A DNA stretch of 64,000 nt. Source: G963676795 sp963677215. Its GTDB lineage: Bacteria > Desulfobacterota > Desulfuromonadia > Desulfuromonadales > Geopsychrobacteraceae. Below the pieces are notes generated by a model. It did no database searches. It was not told the origin of the DNA and saw only the letters and a program-made list of their open reading frames with translations. Of the stretch, positions 43,074 through 50,642 are shown in pieces (positions within the stretch are counted from its first letter, which is position 1; each line of letters begins with the position of its first letter). A program made the translations under genes and the position numbers. The stretch is taken from assembly GCA_963677215.1 (NCBI GenBank), contig OY781919.1, positions 4,030,001-4,094,000 on the forward strand, read 5' to 3'.

Positions 43074-44513
43074 ATGGCCGGATCACAAGCTGACGAATAT
43101 TTCAATGAATGGAAAGAGCGGGAAGCGATCGCAGAAGCGATGGTGCCACTGATCGGCAAGCTCTACCGCGATCACGAAGTTATCTGCACCGTCTTCAAAC
43201 GCTCCCTGGTCAACAAATCAACCATCGACATTCTCAAGGCACACCGCTTCGCTCGCCAGATCATCGATCGCGAAATCTGGGTCAAGGACAGCTTTCCGAT
43301 CCTTCAGTCCCTGTGTGAAATGGATCTGGCGCCGGGACGAGTCGACCTGGCCAAACTGGTTCTGGCTTACCAGGAAAAAGGCGGCGACCTAAACGCATTT
43401 CTTCGCGAACAGCTCAAGGACCTGAATACCGGCAAAGGCTGCCAGCTGAACACCCCTCAGGATGTTGTCCTCTACGGCTTCGGCCGCATCGGCCGCCTGG
43501 TTGCCCGCATCATGATCGAACAGGCTGGCGGTGGCAACAAACTGCGCCTGCGCGCTATCGTCGTGCGCAAAGGCAGCGACGACGACCTGGCCAAGCGGGC
43601 CAGTCTGCTGCGCCGCGACTCGGTCCATGGCCAGTTCGACGGAACCATCACCATCGACGAAGAAGAGAATGCCATTGTTGCCAACGGCAACATGATTCGC
43701 GTCATCCATGCCGCTGCCCCGGATCAGATCGACTATACCCAGTACGGCATCGACAATGCCATTGTCGTCGACAATACCGGCAAATGGCGTGATCGCGACG
43801 GCCTGGGGCTCCACCTGAAGGCCAAAGGCGTGGCCAAGGTCCTGCTCACAGCTCCGGGCAAAGGAAACATCCCTAACGTTGTTTACGGCGTTAACGACAA
43901 TGAGCTTGAAGGCGATGAAACCATCTTCTCGGCGGCAAGCTGCACAACCAACGCGATCGTTCCTTCCCTGAAAGCGATCAACGACAAGTTCGGCATCGAG
44001 TATGGTCATGTGGAGACCTGCCACAGCTATACCAACGACCAGAACCTGATCGACAACTACCATGACAAGGATCGCCGAGGCAGAGGCGCTGCCCTGAACA
44101 TGGTCATCACCGAAACCGGTGCGGCAAAGGCTGTGGCTAAGGCCCTGCCGGAACTGACTGGCAAACTGACCGGCAACGCGATCCGCGTCCCGACCCCGAA
44201 CGTCTCACTGGCGATCCTCAACCTGACCCTGAACCAGGAAACTTCGGTCGAAGAACTCAACTGCTACCTGCGCGAGATCTCCCTGAACTCCCCGCTGCAG
44301 CACCAGATCGACTACACCAACTCTCCGGAAGCTGTCTCCAGCGACATGGTCGGCTCGACCCACGCCGGCATCGTCGACTCGCTGGCGACCATCGTCGAAG
44401 GAAACCGCTGCGTACTTTATATCTGGTACGATAACGAATTCGGCTACAGCCACCAGGTTGTCCGCAGCATTGCCAAGATCGCCGGCATGCGCCTGGACAG
44501 CTGGCCCAAGTAA
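43074..44513 (+). CDS. gap: Long-form glyceraldehyde-3-phosphate dehydrogenase
   Basis: A 479-residue GAPDH in which about 130 residues precede the usual enzyme. The N-terminal part (1-130) is mainly helical and charged; the Rossmann loop YGFGRIGRL is at 134-141 and the catalytic cysteine is C290 in SAASCTTNAIVP. The strand after the loop reads RAIVVRKGSDDD, where NAD-specific enzymes have an aspartate, so NADP(H) use is possible. ATG 43074 is chosen because the following sequence is family-like; the frame is open 81 codons upstream without support. The GAPDH core is certain; the physiological direction and cofactor are inferred. Confidence 0.93.
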   Translation: MAGSQADEYFNEWKEREAIAEAMVPLIGKLYRDHEVICTVFKRSLVNKSTIDILKAHRFARQIIDREIWVKDSFPILQSLCEMDLAPGRVDLAKLVLAYQEKGGDLNAFLREQLKDLNTGKGCQLNTPQDVVLYGFGRIGRLVARIMIEQAGGGNKLRLRAIVVRKGSDDDLAKRASLLRRDSVHGQFDGTITIDEEENAIVANGNMIRVIHAAAPDQIDYTQYGIDNAIVVDNTGKWRDRDGLGLHLKAKGVAKVLLTAPGKGNIPNVVYGVNDNELEGDETIFSAASCTTNAIVPSLKAINDKFGIEYGHVETCHSYTNDQNLIDNYHDKDRRGRGAALNMVITETGAAKAVAKALPELTGKLTGNAIRVPTPNVSLAILNLTLNQETSVEELNCYLREISLNSPLQHQIDYTNSPEAVSSDMVGSTHAGIVDSLATIVEGNRCVLYIWYDNEFGYSHQVVRSIAKIAGMRLDSWPK

Positions 44514-44520
44514 TACCCCG

Positions 44521-44557
44521 GAGCAGGCTGCCCACGCCCGGTAGCCTGCTCTCTTTT
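44521..44557 (+). terminator. Terminator of gap
   Basis: GAGCAGGCT (44521-44529) pairs with AGCCTGCTC (44543-44551), followed by a CTTTT run, seven bases after the stop codon. Confidence 0.78.
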
Positions 44558-44719
44558 GCTCACCCTCCAACTGCGATCACAAATCGGCAGCACTTTATCC
44601 TTGAAAGCAATCTGCCGTTTACCTATTCTTGACCCCCATAAACTGTTTTTTTTCATAACGCTTCACCGGGGAAAACCCGCTGAGCAACTGCCACCCTAGC
44701 GATACGTAAGGAACAATCT

Positions 44720-45301
44720 ATGGACATGAGTTTGTACTGGCAAGCAGCGATCGACAACCTCTGGTGGCTGATTCCCGCCTGCCTCGTCCTCAGTCTTTTC
44801 AAATCTTCGTGGTTTAAAAACCACTTTCTGACCAGACTGATGAGCGGCTTCCAGCTAGCGAAGGATAAATATACCGCGCTGCACAATGTCAGACTTGAGA
44901 TCTCCGGCAAAGAGCTTTTTTTCAAACATATCTATATTTCTACCTACGGCATCTTCACCATCCAGACCCGTGAGATGAAGGGCTGGATTTACGGTGGTAA
45001 AAACAAGGCGGAATGGACCCAGAAGCTCTATACCAAAAGCAACGAATTCAGCAGCCCACTGGTCCAGTGCATTGAAGATTCAAAGCTACTGGCAGACTGG
45101 CTGATGATCTCCCCGAAATTCATCAAACCGATCGTCCAGTTCAGCGGCGACTGCGTGTTCAAGACCGACATGCCCGACAACGTTGTCAAAGGACTGAAGA
45201 GTTTTCAGTACATCAAAACCTTCACCAAGGAAGACCTGCCAACTAAAAAGCTCGAAGAAATTCAGGAAAAGATCAGTTCCGCTAAAATTTCACTGAGATA
45301 G
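44720..45301 (+). CDS. Membrane-anchored NERD-domain protein
   Basis: A 193-residue protein with one N-terminal membrane span (about 12-28, LWWLIPACLVLSLF) and a NERD (nuclease-related) domain from about residue 50: IYISTYGIFTIQTREMKGWIYGG and the KLYTKSNEFSSPLVQC stretch are typical. Function of such proteins is unknown; the domain is related to restriction-endonuclease-like folds. It stands alone with its own terminator. Confidence 0.82.
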   Translation: MDMSLYWQAAIDNLWWLIPACLVLSLFKSSWFKNHFLTRLMSGFQLAKDKYTALHNVRLEISGKELFFKHIYISTYGIFTIQTREMKGWIYGGKNKAEWTQKLYTKSNEFSSPLVQCIEDSKLLADWLMISPKFIKPIVQFSGDCVFKTDMPDNVVKGLKSFQYIKTFTKEDLPTKKLEEIQEKISSAKISLR

Positions 45302-45320
45302 GCAGCTTCACAAACAGGAA

Positions 45321-45356
45321 AAGGCCGCCTGCACGGATGTGCAGGCGGCCTTTTTC
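45321..45356 (+). terminator. Terminator between the NERD gene and the DASS transporter
   Basis: Fourteen pairs, AAGGCCGCCTGCAC (45321-45334) with GTGCAGGCGGCCTT (45339-45352), four-base loop, then TTTTT. A shorter T run on the other side makes it possibly bidirectional, since the two genes converge. Confidence 0.92.
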
Positions 45357-45376
45357 GTTCAGCAACTTAATAAAAT

Positions 45377-47119
45377 CTATTTTACTGCTGCAACCCAGGC
45401 TGGAATCTCACCGATGACGACATCGAAAAGAGGGATAACCAGCAAGTAGGTGCAGAGCACAACCAGAATGATGCCGATAATATTCAGACCGAAACCGCTC
45501 TTGGCCATCTGCGGAATAGTGACATACCCCGAGCCAAAGACAATAGCATTCGGCGGTGTCGCAACCGGCAGCATGAAGGCGCAGGAGGCAGCAATTGCCG
45601 CAGGAACGATCAGCAACAACGGACTCTGGCCCAAGCCGACAGCGACAGCCGAGAGAATCGGCATGACCATCGCGGAGGTAGCGGTATTCGAAGTCAGCTC
45701 GGTAAGATAGATGATCAGTACAGTTACTGCGATGACCAGCACCAGGATCGGTGCATTCTGCAGCAGAGCAACCTGATTGCCAAGCCATTCGGCGAGTCCG
45801 GAGGTTTTAAAGCCTCCAGCCATGGCCAGACCACCGCCGAAGAGAATCAGAACCCCCCAGGGCATCTTGGTTGCCCAGTGCCAGTCCATGACAAACTGAT
45901 TTTTCTTCAGATTGAGCGGAATCAGAAACAGAACCAGCGCACCGGTCATGGCGATGGCCGCATCGGTCACCAGTTTCGGCTCCGGAAAGATAAAACCGAT
46001 CTGCTTTCGGAAAATCCAGCCCAAAGCGGTCAGGAGAAACACCAGTGCCGTCCAACGCTCACCGGCGCTCATCTTGCCCATTTCGGCCAGTTCCTGGTTG
46101 ATCAAGTCGCGGCCGCCCGGAACCTTTTTTAGGCTCATCGGATTGGCAATCTTGATCAGCCAGAGCCAGCACAGCGGCAACATGACAACAACCAGTGGCA
46201 CCCCGACCTTGAGCCAGTCGACAAAGGAAATCTCGTAGCCGTAGGTCTTCTGCAGATAACCGGCCAGTACGGTATTCGGCGGAGTGCCGATCAGGGTCGC
46301 AATCCCGCCGATCGATGCCGCATAGGCAATCCCGAGCATCAGGTTCAGGCCGAACGAGAAGTTCTCAGGACTGAAGTCGATATGCTTGTCAAGGCCTTCC
46401 TTTTTCCCCTCCTCAATGACATGGGATATAATCGCCAGACCGATCGGCATCATCATGACCGTCGTCGCAGTATTGGAAACAAAGGCCGAGAGAACGGCTG
46501 TCGCCACCATAAAGCCGAAGATCAGCCGGGCCGGTGAGAAGCCGACCATCTTGACGATATTCATGGCGATTCGGCGATGGAGATTCCAGCGCTGCATCGA
46601 CAGAGCAATAATGAACCCCCCCATGAACAGAAAGATCAGATGGTTGGCGTAGGGCGCCGTTGCACTTTGAGTACTGGTAATCCCCATCAGCGGAAAAAGC
46701 GGGATCGGCAAAAGACTGGTTGCCGGAATCGGGATCGATTCACACATCCACCAGGTCGCCATGAGCAGGGCAACCGCCGCCATCTTCTGCGAAACTGGTG
46801 ACATGTCCGCCGGAACAGGAATGACCAGCATCAGAACAAACAGAATCGGTCCCAAAGCCAGACCGATTTTCTGCCGCTTGGTATAGCCGCGAGGCTCTTC
46901 CTCGTTCACCCCGCCCGGAGTCGTTTTCAGTCTCGGGGAGTGTTCAGCCGGAGCAGATGTCATTTCATCGGCGAGATCGACATCCTTCTCTGTCACCTTG
47001 GCAGCAAAGGCCAGGTTTTTACGGGCAATCAAACGTTTCATCGCGTTTGGCGTAACAGCCAGCAGCGACTTGGTGTCATCGTGCATAACCCAGAGTCGAT
47101 TCCATACGTTTGCAATCAT
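45377..47119 (-). CDS. DASS/SLC13-family sodium-coupled anion symporter
   Basis: Inner-membrane transporter of di- or tricarboxylates or sulfate, 580 residues. The two substrate-site SNT motifs are present as SNTATTVMMMP and SNTATSAMVMP, each followed by a proline-rich turn (GTPPNTVLAGY, ATPPNAIVFG), as in VcINDY. An unusual hydrophilic N-terminus of about 78 residues precedes the first span; a GGAG eight bases before ATG 47119 supports it being translated. It is preceded by a sigma-54 promoter, which fits dicarboxylate uptake, but substrate is inferred. Confidence 0.93.
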   Translation of the reverse strand: MIANVWNRLWVMHDDTKSLLAVTPNAMKRLIARKNLAFAAKVTEKDVDLADEMTSAPAEHSPRLKTTPGGVNEEEPRGYTKRQKIGLALGPILFVLMLVIPVPADMSPVSQKMAAVALLMATWWMCESIPIPATSLLPIPLFPLMGITSTQSATAPYANHLIFLFMGGFIIALSMQRWNLHRRIAMNIVKMVGFSPARLIFGFMVATAVLSAFVSNTATTVMMMPIGLAIISHVIEEGKKEGLDKHIDFSPENFSFGLNLMLGIAYAASIGGIATLIGTPPNTVLAGYLQKTYGYEISFVDWLKVGVPLVVVMLPLCWLWLIKIANPMSLKKVPGGRDLINQELAEMGKMSAGERWTALVFLLTALGWIFRKQIGFIFPEPKLVTDAAIAMTGALVLFLIPLNLKKNQFVMDWHWATKMPWGVLILFGGGLAMAGGFKTSGLAEWLGNQVALLQNAPILVLVIAVTVLIIYLTELTSNTATSAMVMPILSAVAVGLGQSPLLLIVPAAIAASCAFMLPVATPPNAIVFGSGYVTIPQMAKSGFGLNIIGIILVVLCTYLLVIPLFDVVIGEIPAWVAAVK

Positions 47120-47204
47120 TTAGCATCTCCAATTTTCACAACATTGTTTCGATTTGAACAACAATCCAAACCATAGCCAACCTCTTTCAGAGTATTTTCA
47201 ACAG

Positions 47205-47221
47205 AGCAATGACAGTGCCAA
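47205..47221 (-). promoter_or_regulatory. Sigma-54 promoter of the DASS transporter
   Basis: Minus strand TTGGCAC-N5-TTGCT (47221-47205): the invariant GG (47219-47218) and GC (47207-47206) are spaced as -24/-12 elements. Predicted start near 47194, 75 bp before the ATG. A bacterial enhancer-binding protein would be required. Confidence 0.85.
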
Positions 47222-47281
47222 ATAGAACGCAATTTGAAATTTTATCGACCAGAGCCAATAAGGCCTATATTTCGATAAGTT

Positions 47282-47301
47282 GTATACAGAATACTGAGTA
47301 C
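47282..47301. promoter_or_regulatory. Dyad upstream of the sigma-54 promoter
   Basis: GTA-N2-CAG-N-AT-N-CTG-N2-TAC, 14 of 20 positions symmetric, centred near -97 relative to the predicted start: a candidate enhancer-binding-protein site. Confidence 0.5.
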
Positions 47302-47338
47302 AGGCAAAGATAGACAGGAAGTCAGGATTGACCATTAT

Positions 47339-47372
47339 GGCCAATTTCAGCCATCAATGGCAAGTATTGGCC
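47339..47372. promoter_or_regulatory. Nested inverted repeat further upstream
   Basis: Outer arms GGCCAAT/ATTGGCC (47339-47345, 47366-47372) enclose GCCAT-CA-ATGGC (47350-47361), centred near -162. It may be a second upstream activator site or a structured end of the rpsU transcript region. Confidence 0.45.
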
Positions 47373-47393
47373 TTGGGCATATCGGTTAAAGTC

Positions 47394-47431
47394 AAAAAAA
47401 GAGGCCGGTCTGAATAACAGACCGGCCTCTT
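47394..47431 (-). terminator. Terminator of rpsU
   Basis: AAGAGGCCGGTCTG (47399-47412) pairs with CAGACCGGCCTCTT (47418-47431), fourteen pairs, five-base loop, then seven T residues on the minus strand. Confidence 0.93.
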
Positions 47432-47449
47432 GTATCGGAATAACCGAAA

Positions 47450-47647
47450 TTAGCTGAAGCGTTTCATGGCGCGCATCTTCTTGCGCAGACGACGCTGAGC
47501 TTCTTTTTCTTTACGCTTACGCTTGACGCTCGGCTTCTCGTAAAACTTGCGCTGCTTCATCTCACGAAACAGGCCTTCCTGCTGAAGCTTACGCTTGAGA
47601 ACCTTGATCGCCTTTTCAACGTTACCGTCGATAACAGTGATTTCCAC
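47450..47647 (-). CDS. rpsU: Ribosomal protein S21
   Basis: Small-subunit protein bS21, 65 residues, highly basic; the family pattern VEKAIKVLKRKLQQEGLFREMKQR and KRKRKEKEAQRRLRK is clear. Start codon is GTG (47647) with GGGGTGA upstream. It is monocistronic here, with its own promoter and terminator. Confidence 0.96.
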   Translation of the reverse strand: MEITVIDGNVEKAIKVLKRKLQQEGLFREMKQRKFYEKPSVKRKRKEKEAQRRLRKKMRAMKRFS

Positions 47648-47701
47648 GAATAATCACCCCGCTTTCCTTCAATCTTTGCAGCTATGCCGCAAGAGTTGAA
47701 G

Positions 47702-47730
47702 CTTATAGCGAAGTTCCACACAAATGTCAA
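47702..47730 (-). promoter_or_regulatory. Promoter of rpsU
   Basis: Minus strand TTGACA (47730-47725), 17 bp, TATAAG (47707-47702), 55 bp upstream of the GTG start. The -35 lies inside the end of the upstream methyltransferase gene. Confidence 0.82.
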
Positions 47731-48857
47731 CAACTTTTTCCGACCCCATCTCTCGCCTTCCTCCACAGGACCACCGGAATACCCCCATTGGAAAACTGCA
47801 ACAGCCGCTCAAATGCGTGTCCCGCCTGTTTCAGCACCTTGCGATCCGGACAAATCAACAGACAGTCACAGCCACTAAAACGGGTGGAAAAGCAGCGACC
47901 AAGATCCCGGTAAAGGGCATCCAGATCCGCATCCTTCCCCAGACGATCGCCATAGGGCGGATTGCTGATCAATATTCCGTTCTGCCAGTCCGGCTCAAAC
48001 TCCTGCAGCTTCTGGCAGAAAACGGCCACATCGACATCCAGCCCTGCCGTTTTCAGGTTGGCGGTCAATGCGTCAACAACTTTCGGATTACTGTCTACGG
48101 CAACCAGAGGAGCAACCACTGAGATCTCTCTCCTGACAGCCTCGTCCTTGAGCAGTTGCCACAAACCGGGCCGATACTTCGGCCAGTTCATAAAAGCAAA
48201 ACAGCGGTTGAGCCCCGGTGCTCGACGCCTCGAAATCAACGCACCTTCGACGGCCAAGGTTCCCGATCCGCACATCAGATCATACAATGGCTGAGAGCCG
48301 TCATAACCTGCCGCCAGCAGACATGCGGCCGCCAGGGTTTCGCGCAGCGGAGCAGCCCCCCTGGCCAACATATAGCCCCTGCGGTGCAAGTGCTCTCCAC
48401 TACTGTCGATTGAAACCATGCAACGGTCATCGACGATCCTTATATAAACGGAAGTCTCGGCCAAACCCTCATCATAAGTACCCCCCCCAAAAGCCTTGAG
48501 CACTGCCGCCTCGCAGGTTTCGGCGATTCGCCCGCTATGAACCAGGCGCGATTGGTGGGTGCTGACACGGCAGATACAGCGACTGCCTGGCTTGACAAAA
48601 CGCCCCCAGGGCAACTTTACCAGCTGTTTGTAGAGAGCAGGAAAGTCACGCGCCGAAAATTCGCCGAGCCGGACCAGTATTCGCGAGGCGGTCCGCAACC
48701 AGAGGTTGGCCAGATAGAGCTCGCGCAGACCACCGGCAAAGCTCAAGCCACCAACCTCTCTGTCCAAGATCGGCAGCTCCAGGCTCTCAATTTCCCGAGC
48801 ACAAACCTCTTCCAGCCCCGGGGCCACAACAACGAAATATCTATTTTCCTGACTCAC
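47727..48857 (-). CDS. THUMP-domain class I RNA methyltransferase (RlmL-like)
   Basis: A 376-residue N2-guanine rRNA methyltransferase family member. An N-terminal THUMP RNA-binding region (about 1-155) is followed by the Rossmann methyltransferase part with DLMCGSGTLAVEGAL as motif I and ISNPPYGDRLG as the catalytic motif. I use GTG 48857, four to five bases after GGGAGG; a TTG eight codons upstream keeps the frame but lacks a site. The target base is not determined by sequence. Confidence 0.88.
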   Translation of the reverse strand: MSQENRYFVVVAPGLEEVCAREIESLELPILDREVGGLSFAGGLRELYLANLWLRTASRILVRLGEFSARDFPALYKQLVKLPWGRFVKPGSRCICRVSTHQSRLVHSGRIAETCEAAVLKAFGGGTYDEGLAETSVYIRIVDDRCMVSIDSSGEHLHRRGYMLARGAAPLRETLAAACLLAAGYDGSQPLYDLMCGSGTLAVEGALISRRRAPGLNRCFAFMNWPKYRPGLWQLLKDEAVRREISVVAPLVAVDSNPKVVDALTANLKTAGLDVDVAVFCQKLQEFEPDWQNGILISNPPYGDRLGKDADLDALYRDLGRCFSTRFSGCDCLLICPDRKVLKQAGHAFERLLQFSNGGIPVVLWRKARDGVGKSC

Positions 48858-48991
48858 CCTGCCTCCCGGCTGTGCCGACAAGAGCGCCGTACCACATCGA
48901 TAAAAAAATCACTTTACCCACCGTCATGACTACGCAATAATGATAAAAATATTCTTATCCTAACTGCCAAGTAAATGAAAATATTTGCGCT

Positions 48992-49687
48992 ATGAGCTTT
49001 CAGACATACTTCAAACCGATGCAAAAGCTGCTGCTTCAGATTCAGGACGCAGACAAGTCCCAATCGCGAACCGAATTACTGACAGTCTATATTGATTCCA
49101 TCGAAGGAAACACCCTGAACGTCACCCTCCCCTATGGAGCAGACGCCGTAGACCACTATCCCTTCAAGGAAGGGCTGAATTTCGACATTTCGACAGAATC
49201 GCTAGGGTTGGGAATCCGCACAACAGGTGAATTCAGCCGCAAAATAGCCGGAGACAAGTTCTCTATCATTCTGACCGGAACCATGCAGATGTTCCAACGC
49301 CGGGCCTGCCCGCGCCTTGACTGTCAGATCGGCATCCGTTTCAGCCGCGCAGCCAAGACCCTGCAGACCATGCGCGAAATCTGGCAACGCAACATGGATG
49401 TCCTCTACAGTCCGGAAGCGCCGTTGATCTTCGAAGGATTCAAGCAGACAAAGGTAAATATCAGCTCCGGAGGGCTGCGCCTGCTGGTCAAACCGCCGGC
49501 CAATCAGGACGAACTCTGCCTGGTGCTGATCAACCTGGAAGACGGCAAACCGCCGATCTGCACGATTGCCGAAATCGTCTGGTCCTGTACCCAGAACGAG
49601 AATTCGGTCACCGTTGGAATGCGTTTTATCAATATTCTAAGCGAAGATCAGCTGAGAATAGAAAGATTCATTCGTGAAAATATTTAA
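48992..49687 (+). CDS. PilZ-domain c-di-GMP-binding protein, YcgR-like
   Basis: A 231-residue protein in two halves: an N-terminal YcgR-type beta domain (about 1-105) and a C-terminal PilZ domain. The c-di-GMP motifs are MFQRRACPRLDC (RRxxxR, about residues 107-112) and NISSGGLRL (N-x-S-x-x-G, near 157), the pattern needed to bind the nucleotide. The ATG has no clear ribosome site. In related proteins PilZ outputs act on the flagellar motor or on polysaccharide export; no direct target is given here, but flagellar genes lie 11 kb away. Confidence 0.88.
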   Translation: MSFQTYFKPMQKLLLQIQDADKSQSRTELLTVYIDSIEGNTLNVTLPYGADAVDHYPFKEGLNFDISTESLGLGIRTTGEFSRKIAGDKFSIILTGTMQMFQRRACPRLDCQIGIRFSRAAKTLQTMREIWQRNMDVLYSPEAPLIFEGFKQTKVNISSGGLRLLVKPPANQDELCLVLINLEDGKPPICTIAEIVWSCTQNENSVTVGMRFINILSEDQLRIERFIRENI

Positions 49688-49719
49688 TCAACAGAGTAAG
49701 CAACCAGCATGTTCTCAAC

Positions 49720-49748
49720 TTGTATCGCTGAACAATCTGCGCTATAAA
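49720..49748 (+). promoter_or_regulatory. Promoter of the J-domain gene
   Basis: TTGTAT (49720-49725), 17 bp, TATAAA (49743-49748), 55 bp upstream of the ATG, so this gene need not depend on the PilZ gene. Confidence 0.6.
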
Positions 49749-49803
49749 TTTGAGCAACTGGTCTGAAACAACCAACTAACGAAGCGACTCAGGATACGAC
49801 TCT

Positions 49804-50598
49804 ATGTTACAGGTTTCCGAAGCTGAAGTTTTTCGCGCCTGCCGCACCCTTTTTGGTCCGGAACTTCAGCTCAACAGAGATTTTTTGAGTTACCTGCAAC
49901 CGGATGGTGTCCGCTCGGCCTACCGTAAAAAAGCCAAAGTCATTCACCCGGACAAGTTCTCGATTGCAGCGGCCGACGTCCAGGCCCGTCAGCAGCGACT
50001 CTTCCAGGATCTGAACCAAGCCCACCAGACGGTTCTTGATTACCTGAAGCAACGCCAACTGTTCAAACGCAGCACCACAAGCTACAGAAGCAGCGCGCAT
50101 ACCTCCCCTCAGAGCGCGCAACGCAATGAGCCTCCGAAAGCCCAGCGTTCCGAAACGCCAAAGGGCTATCGCCAGACCGGACCGCTGCCGGCAAGACCTC
50201 TCCAGCTGGGACTGTTCCTCTATTATCAGGGCATCATCCCCTTCAAGTCGATGATCAATGCCATAACCTGGCAGCGGGCTCAACGCCCGAACCTCGGCGA
50301 TATCGCTATACGCTGGGGCTGGATGAACCATGAGCAGGTGCGCCAGGTCATTTTCCATCGCGGCGGCTATATGCGCTTCGGTGAAAAGGCGGTCAGCCTT
50401 GGTATGCTGAGCGTAACCCAGGTCCGCACCCTATTGTTCTACCAGCGTTCTCTGCAAAAAAGGTTCGGGCAATACTTCATCGAAGAGGGGGTCTTTGACG
50501 AAGCAACCCTGAACCACTACCTACAGCAACTGGCAGAGCACAATCTCAAGTTCCGCCAGCAGGGAAGCGGCCAGTTCTATTACCACCACTCTTCCTGA
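49804..50598 (+). CDS. J-domain protein with four MshEN-type repeats
   Basis: A 264-residue protein of unusual build. Residues about 5-85 are a J domain with the HPD tripeptide at 48-50 (AYRKKAKVIHPDKF), the DnaK-stimulating motif. A polar Ser/Gln/Pro linker (about 88-132) follows. Residues 134-243 are four 24-residue repeats starting at 134, 163, 191 and 220 (QLGLFLYYQG, NLGDIAIRWG, RFGEKAVSLG, RFGQYFIEEG), separated by four or five residues. That is the length, spacing and xLGxx-x(4)-G pattern of the MshEN c-di-GMP-binding motif. Co-chaperone activity is likely; nucleotide binding is inference, and the first two repeats lack the leading arginine. Confidence 0.8.
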   Translation: MLQVSEAEVFRACRTLFGPELQLNRDFLSYLQPDGVRSAYRKKAKVIHPDKFSIAAADVQARQQRLFQDLNQAHQTVLDYLKQRQLFKRSTTSYRSSAHTSPQSAQRNEPPKAQRSETPKGYRQTGPLPARPLQLGLFLYYQGIIPFKSMINAITWQRAQRPNLGDIAIRWGWMNHEQVRQVIFHRGGYMRFGEKAVSLGMLSVTQVRTLLFYQRSLQKRFGQYFIEEGVFDEATLNHYLQQLAEHNLKFRQQGSGQFYYHHSS

Positions 50599-50642
50599 GC
50601 AACCAATTTCTCTCATTATTTTCATAAGCAACAGGAGCTACT

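Larger units (their letters stand above)
47120..47449. other. Gene-free control region between rpsU and the DASS transporter
   Basis: About 330 bp without a gene. It holds the sigma-54 promoter, the two dyads and the rpsU terminator, listed separately, separated by AT-rich DNA. Confidence 0.7.
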
